A stretch of 64,000 bases of DNA from Streptomyces erythrochromogenes (GCF_036170895.1 NZ_CP108036.1:3224001-3288000); one strand, 5' to 3'. Positions 1-8,627 are shown, counted from the first letter of the stretch. Numbers and translations are program-made. The notes: generated by a model not told the origin, from the sequence alone.

Positions 1-717
1 GAGCGTGGACAGCCCGGCGGCGGTCGTGGTGACGTCCGCCCCGGTGGTCCGTCCGGCCTCCCGGCAGATGTCGAGGGCCTGGTCCCGCAGGCAGTGGCCC
101 TCGTCGAGCAACAGCAGCTGGAGGTCGCGCAGCTCGTCGAGCGGGATGTCCCGGCGGCCGGCCAGCGCGTGCTCCCGGGGGGCGAGCAGGACGAAGTCCT
201 CGTCGAAGAGGGGAAGTTCGGTCACGCCGGGCACGCCGAGCGGCACCGCCAGCAGGAGCAGGTCCAGGCGCCCGCCGGCCAGCCCCTCCAGCAGCGAGCC
301 GGTCTGCTCCTCGTGCACCTGGAGGTCCATCCGCGGATAGCGCCGGTGGAACAGCCCGAGCACGGTCGGCAGCAGGTAGGGCGCCACGGTGGGGATCACC
401 CCGAGCCGCAGCATCCCGGTGAAGGGGGCCCGTACCGCCTCGGCCTCCTCCAGCAGCCCGCCGACGGCGTCGAGCACCACCTGCGCCCGGGCGGCGATCC
501 GCTCGCCCGCCGGGGACAGCAGCACCTTGCGGGTGGTGCGCTCCAGCAGCTGCACGCCGAGGGCCTCCTCCAGCGCGGAGACGGCGCCGGAGAGCGCCGG
601 CTGGCTCATCCCGATGGCCGCGGCGGCGTCACGGAAGTGCAGATGCTCGGCGACGGCCGCGAAGGCGCGCAACTGAGCGAGAGTCGGTTGCTTCGCTCCC
701 CTATTACCCACAGCCAC
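1..717 (-). CDS. oxyR: OxyR, hydrogen-peroxide-sensing LysR-type regulator (3' end outside window)
   Basis: LysR-family transcription factor; 239 codons are visible from a GTG start (MAVGNRGAKQPTLAQLRAF) and the C-terminal end runs off the window. The winged helix-turn-helix occupies about residues 12-70 (AAAAIGMSQPALSGAVSALE). The effector domain contains the redox pair in GHCLRDQALDIC, two cysteines spaced exactly as Cys199 and Cys208 of Escherichia coli OxyR, so this is a true peroxide sensor and not a generic LysR protein. It is divergent from ahpCD, and a four-part OxyR-like site begins three bases before its start codon, consistent with autoregulation and activation of ahpC. Identification is firm; only the missing C-terminus is unseen. 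Confidence 0.93.
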   Translation of the reverse strand, partial: MAVGNRGAKQPTLAQLRAFAAVAEHLHFRDAAAAIGMSQPALSGAVSALEEALGVQLLERTTRKVLLSPAGERIAARAQVVLDAVGGLLEEAEAVRAPFTGMLRLGVIPTVAPYLLPTVLGLFHRRYPRMDLQVHEEQTGSLLEGLAGGRLDLLLLAVPLGVPGVTELPLFDEDFVLLAPREHALAGRRDIPLDELRDLQLLLLDEGHCLRDQALDICREAGRTTGADVTTTAAGLSTL

Positions 718-719
718 TG

Positions 720-756
720 ATAGGTACCTCCGATCACCCGCAGCAAGACTAGCTAT
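720..756. promoter_or_regulatory. OxyR operator between oxyR and ahpC
   Basis: Four tetranucleotides with 7-nt spacing: ATAG (720-723), CGAT (731-734), AGCA (742-745), CTAT (753-756). The OxyR consensus is ATAG-N7-CTAT-N7-ATAG-N7-CTAT, so the two outer elements are perfect, the second has one mismatch and the third is poor. Position just upstream of oxyR in the divergent oxyR-ahpC spacer supports it. The exact ahpC promoter is unclear; CATAAT at 760-765 is one possible -10. Confidence 0.72.
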
Positions 757-854
757 TTCCATAATCAATGCAGGTTGTGCCAGCATGTGAGACACGTCCA
801 ACCCCATCGGAAAACCCCCAAAAGGGGTCTTTTCCCATTGAACAAGGAGAGCGC

Positions 855-1409
855 GTGCTCACTGTTGGTGACAAGTTCCCCGCCTTCGACCTGACCGCCT
901 GCGTCTCGCTCGAGGCCGGTGCCGAGTTCGCGCAGATCGACCACAAGACCTACGAGGGCAAGTGGAAGGTCATCTTCGCGTGGCCGCTCGACTTCACCTT
1001 CGTGTGCCCGACGGAGATCGCCGCCTTCGGCAAGCTGAACGACGAGTTCGCCGACCGCGACGCGCAGATCCTCGGTTTCTCGCTCGACTCCGAGTACGTG
1101 CACCACGCCTGGCGCAAGGACCACGCCGACCTGCGTGACCTGCCCTTCCCGATGATGTCGGACATCAAGCGCGAGCTCTCCGCCGAGCTGGGCATCCTGG
1201 GCGAGGACGGCCTGCCGATGCGCGCCGTCTTCGTCGTGGACCCGAACAACGAGATCCAGTTCTCGATGGTGACCGCCGGCTCCGTGGGCCGTAACCCCAA
1301 GGAGGTCCTGCGGGTCCTCGACGCCCTGCAGACCGACGAGCTGTGCCCCTGCAACTGGAACAAGGGCGACGCCACGATCGACGCCGGCGCGCTGCTGGCC
1401 GGTGAGTGA
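855..1409 (+). CDS. ahpC: Alkyl hydroperoxide reductase subunit C (typical 2-Cys peroxiredoxin)
   Basis: Reduces hydrogen peroxide, organic peroxides and peroxynitrite in the cytoplasm. The 184-residue protein carries the peroxidatic cysteine in FTFVCPTEIAAF (Cys51) and C-terminal resolving cysteines in ELCPCNW (Cys164/Cys166), normal for AhpC. The GTG start is chosen because AAGGAG lies 6-11 nt upstream and the product begins MLTVGDKFPAFDL as in the family; an upstream in-frame ATG would add 29 unconserved residues. It is followed after 3 nt by ahpD, which in actinobacteria replaces AhpF as reductant, and is divergent from oxyR, so peroxide induction through OxyR is expected. Confidence 0.97.
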   Translation: MLTVGDKFPAFDLTACVSLEAGAEFAQIDHKTYEGKWKVIFAWPLDFTFVCPTEIAAFGKLNDEFADRDAQILGFSLDSEYVHHAWRKDHADLRDLPFPMMSDIKRELSAELGILGEDGLPMRAVFVVDPNNEIQFSMVTAGSVGRNPKEVLRVLDALQTDELCPCNWNKGDATIDAGALLAGE

Positions 1410-1412
1410 CGG

Positions 1413-1949
1413 ATGTCCCTCGACTCCCTGAAGGCGTCCGTCCCGGACTTCGCCAAGGACCTGAAGCTGAACCTCGGCTCGGTCATAGGCAACAGCGACC
1501 TCCCGCAGCAGCAGCTGTGGGGCACGGTCCTGTCCTGCGCGATCGCCGCCCGCTCCCCGCGCGTCCTGCGTGAGCTGGAGCCCGAGGCGAAGGCGAACCT
1601 CTCGCCGGAGGCGTACACCGCCGCCAAGTCCGCCGCCGCGGTCATGGCGATGAACAACGTCTTCTACCGCACGCGGCACCTGCTCTCCGACCCGGAGTAC
1701 GGCACCCTGCGCGCGGGCCTGCGGATGAACGTCATCGGCAACCCGGGCGTGGAGAAGGTCGACTTCGAGCTGTGGTCGCTCGCGGTCTCCGCGATCAACG
1801 GCTGCGGCCAGTGCCTGGACTCGCACGAGCAGGTCCTGCGCAAGGCGGGCGTCGACCGCGAGACGATCCAGGAGGCCTTCAAGATCGCCTCGGTGATCCA
1901 GGCCGTCGCGGTCACCCTCGACGCCGAGGCCGCCATCGCCGGCGAGTAG
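1413..1949 (+). CDS. ahpD: Alkyl hydroperoxidase AhpD
   Basis: Thiol-disulfide partner of AhpC that recycles the oxidised peroxiredoxin using lipoylated dihydrolipoamide acyltransferase. The 178-residue length and the active-site motif CGQCLDSHE (Cys131, Cys134, His138) coincide with Mycobacterium tuberculosis AhpD (Cys130, Cys133, His137). The 3-nt gap to ahpC indicates one transcript and probably translational coupling. A perfect GC hairpin follows the stop codon. No unusual features. Confidence 0.97.
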   Translation: MSLDSLKASVPDFAKDLKLNLGSVIGNSDLPQQQLWGTVLSCAIAARSPRVLRELEPEAKANLSPEAYTAAKSAAAVMAMNNVFYRTRHLLSDPEYGTLRAGLRMNVIGNPGVEKVDFELWSLAVSAINGCGQCLDSHEQVLRKAGVDRETIQEAFKIASVIQAVAVTLDAEAAIAGE

Positions 1950-1968
1950 CAGCACCCCGTACGGCGAC

Positions 1969-2004
1969 GAGGGCCCCGCGACCGATTCCGGTCGCGGGGC
2001 CCTC
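1969..2004. terminator. Bidirectional terminator after ahpD
   Basis: Perfect 16-bp stem (GAGGGCCCCGCGACCG and its complement) with the 4-nt loop ATTC, lying between the convergent ahpD and the next minus-strand gene. Confidence 0.88.
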
Positions 2005-2011
2005 GTCGTCG

Positions 2012-2716
2012 TCAGCCCTTCCGCAGCGCGGCCATCAGCGCCCGCGCGTCCTCGACCGCCGCCGCCGTCAGGGCGTCCTGGTCGGGCGGCGGCGCCTCCT
2101 TCCCCCGGAGGCCGGGTTCCCCCTCGCTCAAGCCGAAGAACATCACCTCGAAGCTGAACACCGCGCCTCCGTCACGGACGCGCAACTGGAGCCCTTCACC
2201 GGCCTCGGAGGAGCGCACCAGGGCCTGCTCCCCCAGGCCGGGCATCTCCTCCCAGGGAACGTCGGCACCGAGGATCCGTTCGTAGTACGAACCCAGCGCG
2301 AACTCGGGGCCCGGATCGGTCTTCTTGTGGAGCTCGACCAGGACCATCAAGGAGAACCCGCCCGAGCCGTCCGGGCTGTCACCGTCGTAGCTGCACGACG
2401 CCCAGTCCATGGCCGGATGTCGGCCGGCCTTGTTCGAGGTGGAGTCCGTGAAGCCGCCCACCGCGCGGCCGAGGGCCGGCGCCTTGAACTGCCCGCACAG
2501 GTCGTCCGTGACCGCGTACCGGACCTCCGGCTCCGCCACCGGCAGCCCCCCGAAGGCGTACAGTCCGCCCGCCCACAGCGCGGAGGTGGCCACGACCGTC
2601 GCCGCCACCCACTGCCACGGCCGTAACGGCCCCCGCGCGGGCACGGCGTCGTCCTGCGCGACCTCGGCCGGGCGCGCCGACTCCCACGCCCCGTCGAGCT
2701 CGGGCTCGCCGATCAC
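2012..2716 (-). CDS. Membrane-anchored protein of unknown function (paralog A)
   Basis: 234 residues. Starts MIGEPELDGAWE, followed by a short proline/acid-rich cytoplasmic segment, one hydrophobic segment at about residues 36-58 (VAATVVATSALWAGGLYAF) and a larger extracytoplasmic domain. The protein is clearly paralogous to the next upstream gene on the same strand: shared N-terminal signature, shared LC..F..PAL region after the membrane segment, shared (V/D)(E/D)LHKKTDP..EF block and shared C-terminal EDARAL(M/L)AAL. One cysteine after the membrane segment and a second in the ASCSYDGD region could form a disulfide. No family recognised; the gap to the paralog is 10 nt, so they are probably co-transcribed. 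Confidence 0.82.
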   Translation of the reverse strand: MIGEPELDGAWESARPAEVAQDDAVPARGPLRPWQWVAATVVATSALWAGGLYAFGGLPVAEPEVRYAVTDDLCGQFKAPALGRAVGGFTDSTSNKAGRHPAMDWASCSYDGDSPDGSGGFSLMVLVELHKKTDPGPEFALGSYYERILGADVPWEEMPGLGEQALVRSSEAGEGLQLRVRDGGAVFSFEVMFFGLSEGEPGLRGKEAPPPDQDALTAAAVEDARALMAALRKG

Positions 2717-2726
2717 CCCACACCCC

Positions 2727-3410
2727 CTACTTCTTCAGCGCGGCCAACAGCGCGCGGGCGTCCTCGACCATCGCCGCCTGGAGCGCGGCGGTGTCGGCCG
2801 GGGTGTTGCCCGTACTGCCGGTGCCGAAGGCCTCGATGGTGAACACCGCGCCGCCGTCCAGCACCTTGAGCTGGACCACCGCGTCCCCGGGGGCCACGAG
2901 GAGCACCGCGCGCTCACCCAGCCCTTGCACCGCCTCCGTGCGCCCAGCGCCGATCTCGGCGGCGAGCCAGAGCGACGGCACGTCGAACTCGGCCGCCGGG
3001 TCGGTCTTCTTGTGCAGGTCGACCTGCGCCCGCACTCTGAGGGTCGACGTGGTCTCACCGTCCTGCAGCACGCAGATCGCCCCGCGCACGGCAGGGTGGT
3101 CGTTCTGCTGGTTCATCGGCCGGTAGCGGTGCAGGTTCCCCCCGATCTTGCTCAGTGCCCGCGCCTCGAAGTCCTGGCACAGGTTCTCCGTGGCCCGGTA
3201 CGAGAGCTCCGGCGCAGCCAGCCGGTCCCCTAAGGCGTACAGCCCGCCCGCCCACACCGCGGAGGCGATCGCGGCCCCGCCCAGCGCCCACAGCCACGGC
3301 CGCCGCGCCCCCGGACCCCCCGCCTCCCGTTCGCGTGGTGCGAGTTCCTCCGCCGGCCGCGCGGCGTGGTCGGTCTCCCACGCCGCGTCGAGCTCCGGTT
3401 CGCCTATCAT
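2727..3410 (-). CDS. Membrane-anchored protein of unknown function (paralog B)
   Basis: 227 residues, tandem paralog of the gene downstream of it. N-terminus MIGEPELDAAWE, then a charged linker, a hydrophobic segment at about residues 42-62 (LWALGGAAIASAVWAGGLYAL) and an extracytoplasmic domain with the shared DLHKKTDPAAEF block and C-terminal EDARALLAALKK. Conserved cysteines follow the membrane segment (NLCQDFEARAL) and lie in GAICVLQDG. Topology suggests a bitopic protein with its C-terminal domain outside. The function is unknown; the pair may be the product of a local duplication. Confidence 0.82.
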   Translation of the reverse strand: MIGEPELDAAWETDHAARPAEELAPREREAGGPGARRPWLWALGGAAIASAVWAGGLYALGDRLAAPELSYRATENLCQDFEARALSKIGGNLHRYRPMNQQNDHPAVRGAICVLQDGETTSTLRVRAQVDLHKKTDPAAEFDVPSLWLAAEIGAGRTEAVQGLGERAVLLVAPGDAVVQLKVLDGGAVFTIEAFGTGSTGNTPADTAALQAAMVEDARALLAALKK

Positions 3411-3443
3411 CTCTGTCCCCCTGTCCGGCCCGGCCCCCCGGGC

Positions 3444-4820
3444 CTAGGGCCTGCTGTGGCCCTCGTCGTCGTCGGGCATGACGCCCAGCGCCGTCGAGCC
3501 GTGCGGGGCCGGGCCGATCATCCCGGTCCCGAGGTGGTGCTGTTCCCGCGAGTACGCCCTCAGGTATCCCACCACCGTGTTCGTGACGGCCACCAGCGGA
3601 ACGGCCACCACCGCTCCGCCGATGCCCGCGATCATCCCGCCGGCGGCCACCGCGAGCACCACCGCGAGCGGGTGGACCCGTACTGCCCGGCCGAGGATGA
3701 AGGGCTGGAGCACGTGCCCCTCGATCTGCTGCACCGCCAGGACCACCAGCAGCGCCATCAGGGCGGTGAACACCCCCTGCGTCACGAGGGCCACGACCAC
3801 CGCGAGGGCGCCCGAGATCACCGCGCCGACCAGCGGGATGAAGGCGAACAGGAAGATGAAGACGGCCAGCGGCACCGCCATCGGCACGTCCAGGAAGTAG
3901 AGCCCGAGGCCGATGAAGATGGCGTCGATGAGCGCGACGATGACCGTGCCGCGCACGTACGCGGTCAGCGTGCGCCAGGCGCGCGGACCGGCGCCGGCGA
4001 CACCGGTGCGGGCCGCCGCCGGGACCAGGCCGAGCGCCCAGTTCCAGATGCGCTTGCCGTCGTAGAGCAGGAAGAGCGTCGAGAACATCGCGAGCAGCAT
4101 GCCCGTGAGGATCTCGACGAGGACCGTCACACCCTGGAGTCCGGCGGTGGTGATCTGCTCGGTGTTGGTGCCGATGGTCTCGCTGAGGTTCTTCGCGATG
4201 TCGTTGATCTGCTTCTCGGTCACGTGGAACGGACTGTCCAGTGCCCAGAGTTTGAGCTCGTTGATGCCGTCGCGGACCCGGTCGGAGAGGTCGTCGAGGT
4301 TCTCCATGACCTGCCAGACCACGAACCAGCCGACGAGCCCGATGACGACGAAGCCGAGGACCGCCGTGACGGCCGTGGCCAGGCCGCGCGGCAGACCGAG
4401 TCTGCGCAGCCGGACGACGAAGGGCTGGAGCATCGCGGTGACGAGCATGGCGGCCGCGAAGGCGAGGACGACCAGGCGGACTTCGCTGATCACCTTCATC
4501 AGCACCCAGAGCATCCCGGCGAGCAGCAGCAGCCGCCAGCTGGCCTCGGCGGCGACGCGCATGCCCCACGGGACCACGCTCGCCGGATCGGGCCGCTCGG
4601 GCCGCTGGTAGCGCTCGGGGGCGGCCGTCCGGACCGCGGACGCCTCCGCCGGGGCGTCCGGCCGCGCGGGAGCCGCCGGGTCCGCCGCGGCCTGCCGTGC
4701 CGGCTCCGGCAGTTCGCCTCCGGTCTCGGCCTCGACCTCGGCGCGCCGCGCGTTGAGCCGCGCCTCCATCTCGGTCAGCCTGTTGCCCAGCCGGCCGAGC
4801 CAGCCTTCCCTCTTCGCCAT
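3444..4820 (-). CDS. AI-2E family transporter (PerM/UPF0118-type permease)
   Basis: 458-residue polytopic membrane protein. After a soluble N-terminal region of about 115 residues rich in Glu, Ala and Pro come hydrophobic segments around residues 110-165, a long amphipathic loop with DDLSDRVRDGINEL-type sequence, and a C-terminal block of further membrane segments including the family-typical GAVISGALAVVVAL and EGHVLQPFILGRAV. The start is set at MAKREGWLGRLGN because GGAAGGAAG lies just upstream; the longer reading frame adds 23 residues without conservation. Family members export small molecules or sodium; the substrate here cannot be told. Confidence 0.88.
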   Translation of the reverse strand: MAKREGWLGRLGNRLTEMEARLNARRAEVEAETGGELPEPARQAAADPAAPARPDAPAEASAVRTAAPERYQRPERPDPASVVPWGMRVAAEASWRLLLLAGMLWVLMKVISEVRLVVLAFAAAMLVTAMLQPFVVRLRRLGLPRGLATAVTAVLGFVVIGLVGWFVVWQVMENLDDLSDRVRDGINELKLWALDSPFHVTEKQINDIAKNLSETIGTNTEQITTAGLQGVTVLVEILTGMLLAMFSTLFLLYDGKRIWNWALGLVPAAARTGVAGAGPRAWRTLTAYVRGTVIVALIDAIFIGLGLYFLDVPMAVPLAVFIFLFAFIPLVGAVISGALAVVVALVTQGVFTALMALLVVLAVQQIEGHVLQPFILGRAVRVHPLAVVLAVAAGGMIAGIGGAVVAVPLVAVTNTVVGYLRAYSREQHHLGTGMIGPAPHGSTALGVMPDDDEGHSRP

Positions 4821-4874
4821 GTCGCTTCCTTCCCCCGCCCCCCGTCTACGGGCACACCCCGACGACCGTACACG

Positions 4875-4913
4875 CGAGGAGCCCCGCACCGTACGACGGT
4901 GCGGGGCTCCTCG
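4875..4913. terminator. Terminator downstream of the transglycosylase gene
   Basis: Perfect 18-bp stem (CGAGGAGCCCCGCACCGT with its complement) and 3-nt loop ACG, located 36 nt beyond the transglycosylase stop codon on the minus strand. Confidence 0.88.
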
Positions 4914-4949
4914 GGGTCGAGCGGTGGCGCCGCGGTGCGGCGGCGGCCG

Positions 4950-5642
4950 TCAGTACCAGCCGTTGGCCTGGTGGAAGGTCCACGCGGCGCAGGGGCTGCC
5001 GTAGCGGTCTTCCATGTAGTTCAGGCCCCACTTGATCTGCGTGGCGGGGTTGGTGCGCCAGTCCGCGCCGGCCGAGGCCATCTTCGAACCGGGCAGCGCC
5101 TGGACCAGGCCGTAGGCCCCGGAGGACTTGTTCACGGCCAGGTAGTTCCAGGTGGATTCCTGGTTGATGATCTTCGAGAAGCACTGGAACTGCCCGGCCG
5201 GGACCATCTGCTGGGCGATGGCCTTGACCTGAGCGACCGTGTAGGAGCTCTGGACTGCGAAGTCACCGGCGTCGCGGGCGGCGGACCGGCTGGCGACCTC
5301 CTTCTCCTCGCGTTCCTTCTTCGCCTTCTCGTCAGCGGCCTTCTGCGCCTCGGCCTTCTTGCTCTTGGCGTCCTCGGCGGCCTGCAGGCGGGCGGCCTCC
5401 TCGGCCGAGCGCTTGGCGTCGGCGTCGGCGGCGTGCGCGATGGTGTCGGCCTGCTGCGTCAGGGACGCGCTCTGGACCTGCGCCTGGTCGCCGACCGGGA
5501 TGTCTGCGAGGAGGGTCGCCCCGGACGCGGTCGTCTCGAGATCGTTCGTGGGGTCGCCGGTGGCAACGCCCACGACTGCGCCGACGGTGGTGACCGCGGT
5601 GGCCGAAGCCACTGCGAACCCCCGGACCGAGATCCGGCTCAC
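4950..5642 (-). CDS. Secreted lytic transglycosylase-like protein
   Basis: 230 residues. GTG start with GGAAGGA upstream gives MSRISVRGFAVASATAVTTVG, a signal-like N-terminus. An Ala/Lys/Glu-rich helical, probably coiled-coil segment spans about residues 65-140. The last about 75 residues are a compact transglycosylase-like domain: catalytic-type Glu in IINQEST, then GAYGLVQALPGSKMASAG and the closing GLNYMEDRYGSPCAAWTFHQANGWY region cut here to its essentials; two cysteines (QCFS, SPCAAW) may be bridged. Proteins of this build act on peptidoglycan during growth or germination. A long leader with an inverted repeat and a Crp-like site lies upstream, suggesting regulated expression. A longer in-frame start exists but lacks a ribosome binding site. 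Confidence 0.86.
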   Translation of the reverse strand: MSRISVRGFAVASATAVTTVGAVVGVATGDPTNDLETTASGATLLADIPVGDQAQVQSASLTQQADTIAHAADADAKRSAEEAARLQAAEDAKSKKAEAQKAADEKAKKEREEKEVASRSAARDAGDFAVQSSYTVAQVKAIAQQMVPAGQFQCFSKIINQESTWNYLAVNKSSGAYGLVQALPGSKMASAGADWRTNPATQIKWGLNYMEDRYGSPCAAWTFHQANGWY

Positions 5643-5783
5643 ACGGTGTCCTTCCAGCAGCGTCCGCAGTGACCGCGCGGGCGCAAAAGTGCCCTCGACT
5701 CTGGCCTCCGTGGTTCGACGGTCACTGGAGGCGCGGGCCCGTGGGCAACTCCCCTGCGGGGGCTGCCGCGTGAAACTCGGGCG

Positions 5784-5853
5784 GCATACGGCCATCGGCT
5801 GTGGAGTTGTGGTGCTGCGCGTACCTCACGGGAGATACAGGTGTGCCGTATGC
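5784..5853 (-). promoter_or_regulatory. Structured 5' leader of the transglycosylase gene
   Basis: The 445-nt space between phoH and the transglycosylase contains a perfect 9-bp inverted repeat (GCATACGGC at 5784-5792, GCCGTATGC at 5845-5853) within the probable untranslated leader, plus the smaller hairpin TGCCGC/GCGGCA next to it. Streptomyces cell-wall hydrolase genes often carry c-di-AMP riboswitches, but I could not recognise the conserved core of that class here, so only a structured leader is claimed. Confidence 0.35.
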
Positions 5854-5913
5854 GGGGCCTGACGGAAACCAGACTCTGCCGGACCTCGACACCGCAAGGC
5901 AATTCCCCCCTGC

Positions 5914-5929
5914 GTGTGAAAGGTCACAC
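5914..5929. promoter_or_regulatory. Possible Crp-type operator upstream of the transglycosylase
   Basis: GTGTGAAAGGTCACAC is a perfect dyad (6-bp arms, 4-nt centre) and matches the reported Streptomyces Crp pattern GTG-N6-G-N-CAC. It lies about 270 nt before the start codon, in the intergenic region. A palindrome of this size occurs by chance several times in 64 kb, so location carries most of the weight. Confidence 0.4.
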
Positions 5930-5971
5930 CTGGCATGTCGTCGTCGATTTCATCAAAGGACTGTGCAGCAC

Positions 5972-6014
5972 GGCGCCGCCCGGCTAGGCTCTCGGGCCTT
6001 TGCCGGGCGGCGCC
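5972..6014. terminator. Terminator downstream of phoH
   Basis: Perfect 13-bp stem (GGCGCCGCCCGGC with its complement) around a 17-nt loop, about 75 nt past the phoH stop codon on the minus strand. Confidence 0.75.
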
Positions 6015-6087
6015 AACTCACCTTCCCACTATGAGGTTTTTGACCGTTTCGGCCTCCGGGTGCGCGGCCTCGCCGGGCTCACCCGTG

Positions 6088-7404
6088 TCAGAGGGTCTCC
6101 AGCATCTCGGTGACCAGAGCGGCGATCGGGGAGCGCTCGGATCGCGTCAACGTGATGTGCGCGAAGAGCGGATGCCCCTTCAGCTTCTCGACCACGGCGA
6201 CCACTCCGTCGTACCGGCCGACCCGCAGGTTGTCCCGCTGGGCGACGTCGTGGGTCAGAACGACCCGCGAATTGGCCCCGATCCGGGACAGAACGGTCAA
6301 CAGGACGTTCCGCTCCAGCGACTGCGCCTCGTCCACGATCACGAAGGCGTCGTGGAGGGAGCGGCCGCGGATGTGCGTGAGCGGCAGGACCTCCAGCATC
6401 CCGCGGTTCAGCACCTCCTCGATGACCTCGCGGCCGGCGACCGACGAGAGCGTGTCGAAGACCGCCTGCGCCCAGGGGCTCATCTTCTCGGAGGCGTCAC
6501 CGGGCAGGTAGCCGAGGTCCTGGCCGCCCACCGCGTACAGCGGCCGGAAGACCATCACCTTCTGGTGCTGCCTGCGCTCCAGCACGGCCTCCAGGCCGGC
6601 ACAGAGCGCCAGCGCCGACTTGCCGGTGCCGGCCCGGCCTCCCATCGAGATGATCCCGATCTCGGGGTCGAGGAGGAGGTCCAGCGCGATGCGCTGCTCG
6701 GCGCTGCGCCCGTGCAGCCCGAAGGCGTCGCGGTCGCCCCGTACGAGCTTGACGTTGCCGTCCGCCGTGACCCGGCCCAGGGCCTTGCCGCGCTCGGACT
6801 GCAGGACCAGCCCGGTGTGCACGGGCATTTCCGCGGCCTCCGGTACGTAGAGCCGCTCCTCCGAGTAGAGGAGGTCGACCTGCTCCCCGGAGAGGCCGAT
6901 CTCGCTCATGCCGGTCCAGCCGCCGTCGGTGATGGCGAGTTCGGCGCGGTACTCCTCCGCGATCAGGCCCACGGAGGAGGCCTTGATGCGCAGGGGGAGG
7001 TCCTTCGAGACGACCGTGACGTCGTAGCCCTCGGCCTGGAGGTTGCGGGCGACGGCGAGGATCCGCGAGTCGTTGTCCCCCAGTCGGAAGCCGGCGGGCA
7101 GGACGCCCGGGTCGGAGTGGTTGAGCTCGACGCGCAGGGTGCCGCCCAGATCGCCCAATGGGATGGGTGCGTCCAGGCGACCGTTGCGAACCCGGAAGTC
7201 GTCGAGCAGGCGCAGGGCCTGGCGCGCGAAGTAGCCGAGTTCGGGATGGTGCCTCTTTGCCTCCAGCTCGGTGATCACCACGATCGGGAGCACGACCTCG
7301 TGCTCGTCGAAGCGGGAGATCGCGTTGGGGTCTGCCAGCAGGACGCTGGTGTCGAGGACGTAGGTCCGCCTGTCGGGCAGGCGGCGCTTTGTGCTGGTCA
7401 CCAC
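6088..7404 (-). CDS. PhoH family protein with N-terminal PIN domain
   Basis: 438 residues from GTG ([18 protein letters not shown]). The N-terminal PIN-type nuclease domain starts with [12 protein letters not shown] and continues with the acidic residues of TELEAKRH and [10 protein letters not shown]; the C-terminal PhoH ATPase domain has Walker [11 protein letters not shown] and Walker [13 protein letters not shown]-PhoH (PhoH2-type) proteins are RNA helicase/ribonucleases in mycobacteria. The two consecutive GTG codons make the start ambiguous by one residue; GAGGGGG lies about 12 nt upstream. The open frame continues upstream into the isoprenyl transferase but that extension is not a gene. 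Confidence 0.92.
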   Translation of the reverse strand: MVTSTKRRLPDRRTYVLDTSVLLADPNAISRFDEHEVVLPIVVITELEAKRHHPELGYFARQALRLLDDFRVRNGRLDAPIPLGDLGGTLRVELNHSDPGVLPAGFRLGDNDSRILAVARNLQAEGYDVTVVSKDLPLRIKASSVGLIAEEYRAELAITDGGWTGMSEIGLSGEQVDLLYSEERLYVPEAAEMPVHTGLVLQSERGKALGRVTADGNVKLVRGDRDAFGLHGRSAEQRIALDLLLDPEIGIISMGGRAGTGKSALALCAGLEAVLERRQHQKVMVFRPLYAVGGQDLGYLPGDASEKMSPWAQAVFDTLSSVAGREVIEEVLNRGMLEVLPLTHIRGRSLHDAFVIVDEAQSLERNVLLTVLSRIGANSRVVLTHDVAQRDNLRVGRYDGVVAVVEKLKGHPLFAHITLTRSERSPIAALVTEMLETL

Positions 7405-7736
7405 GGAAGGACGTACCCCCTCGGAAGAGGTCGGGCCATGAAGACCGGACCGGTCATCGGCACCCATGCCAGGGCCGATTTCCGGCCCTCCACTGCGTCC
7501 GTGCGAACCGCACGTGCGTCCTGGTGCAAAGGGCCTCCCGGGCGGACGACCCCATGCCGTCCGCTGAGACTCGACACCCGTGGATCGGGCATCGACCTGA
7601 AAGGGATATTCCCCGATCAGGCCAGGCCATGCCATGGCATATGACGGACGCTCGGTGAATCCCTGGTGAAGGCTTCGAGGGGAGGGGAGGACGGGGCTGA
7701 GGGGGCACCAGGACGGCCGGAACCCCCTACCCGGCG
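7405..7736. other. Intergenic region between phoH and the isoprenyl transferase
   Basis: 332 nt without a credible gene. It must contain the phoH promoter. The only outstanding elements are the perfect 12-bp palindrome ATGCCATGGCAT at 7629-7640 and the near-palindrome GGGATATTCCC at about 7603-7613, an unusually AT-rich spot; either could be an operator. No good terminator was found for the upstream gene. Confidence 0.5.
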
Positions 7737-8498
7737 TCAGGTGCCGTAGCGCCGGTGGCGGGCCGCGTAGTCGCGCAGGGCGCGGAGGAAGTCGACCTTG
7801 CGGAAGGCCGGCCAGAAGACCTCGCAGAAGTAGTACTCGGAGTGCGCGCTCTGCCACAGCATGAATCCGGACAGCCGCTGCTCGCCGCTGGTGCGGATCA
7901 CGAGGTCCGGGTCGGGCTGGCCGCGCGTGTAGAGGTGCTCGGCGATGTGGTCGATGTCGAGGATCTCGGCGAGCTCCTCGAAGGAGGTGCCCTTCCGCGC
8001 GTGCTCCAGCAGCAGCGAGCGCACGGCGTCGGCGATCTCCTGGCGGCCGCCGTAGCCGACGGCGACGTTGACGAGTATCCCGTCGACGTCGTGGGTGGCC
8101 TGCTCGGCCTCCTTGAGGACCGTCTGCGTCCCCGCGGGCAGGATGTCCAGGTTGCCGACGTGGTGGACGCGCCAGCGGCCGTCCGCGGCGAGGCCCCGCA
8201 CGGTGTTCTCGATGATGTTGAGCAGCGGGCGGAGCTCGACCTCGGGCCGGTCCAGGTTGTCCGTGGAGAGCATCCACAGGGTGACGACCTCGACGTCCGT
8301 CTCCGTGCACCAGCCGAGCATCTCGGAGATCTTGTCGGCTCCGGCCTGGTGGCCCTGCTCCGTCGTACCTCCGGACGCCTTAGCCCAGCGGCGGTTCCCG
8401 TCCAGGATGACGCCGATGTGCTTGGGCGCCGCATCATGGTCGAGGCGGCCTTCCACCCGGCGTGCGTAAAGCCTGTACACCAGGTCGCGCAGCTTCAC
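7737..8498 (-). CDS. uppS: Isoprenyl transferase (cis-prenyltransferase, undecaprenyl diphosphate synthase family)
   Basis: 253 residues. Catalyses cis-condensation of isopentenyl diphosphate onto an allylic diphosphate to make the lipid carrier for cell-wall synthesis. Family motifs are intact: [14 protein letters not shown] with the catalytic Asp, [31 protein letters not shown] (shown in parts) and [14 protein letters not shown] at the C-terminus. GTG start selected because GGAAG precedes it and the product begins [19 protein letters not shown], as in actinobacterial homologs. Streptomyces usually have more than one such enzyme, so chain length and essentiality cannot be deduced from this copy. 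Confidence 0.93.
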   Translation of the reverse strand: MKLRDLVYRLYARRVEGRLDHDAAPKHIGVILDGNRRWAKASGGTTEQGHQAGADKISEMLGWCTETDVEVVTLWMLSTDNLDRPEVELRPLLNIIENTVRGLAADGRWRVHHVGNLDILPAGTQTVLKEAEQATHDVDGILVNVAVGYGGRQEIADAVRSLLLEHARKGTSFEELAEILDIDHIAEHLYTRGQPDPDLVIRTSGEQRLSGFMLWQSAHSEYYFCEVFWPAFRKVDFLRALRDYAARHRRYGT

Positions 8499-8627
8499 GA
8501 TCTTCCAGCCCCTCCGTGCCTTGCCCCCGTGCGAAATGCGGTCCCTCCCCCGAGTCCGCCACATTACTGCGCGGTGGGATCGGGTACCCAACTCGGTCTG
8601 TCACAACTCCGTGATAGGGAGGACAAC

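Noticed and set aside
3366..5672. Long plus-strand open frame rich in His, Asp and Arg
   Set aside because: It is the antisense frame of the AI-2E transporter and transglycosylase genes and has no start signal or domain.
5643..5913. c-di-AMP (ydaO) riboswitch before the transglycosylase
   Set aside because: The expected conserved core sequences of that class could not be found by eye; only a generic inverted repeat is visible.
6088..8310. Single large minus-strand protein fusing PhoH to an upstream segment
   Set aside because: The upstream part is out of frame with the isoprenyl transferase and has no domain; the PhoH start at 7404 fits the family.
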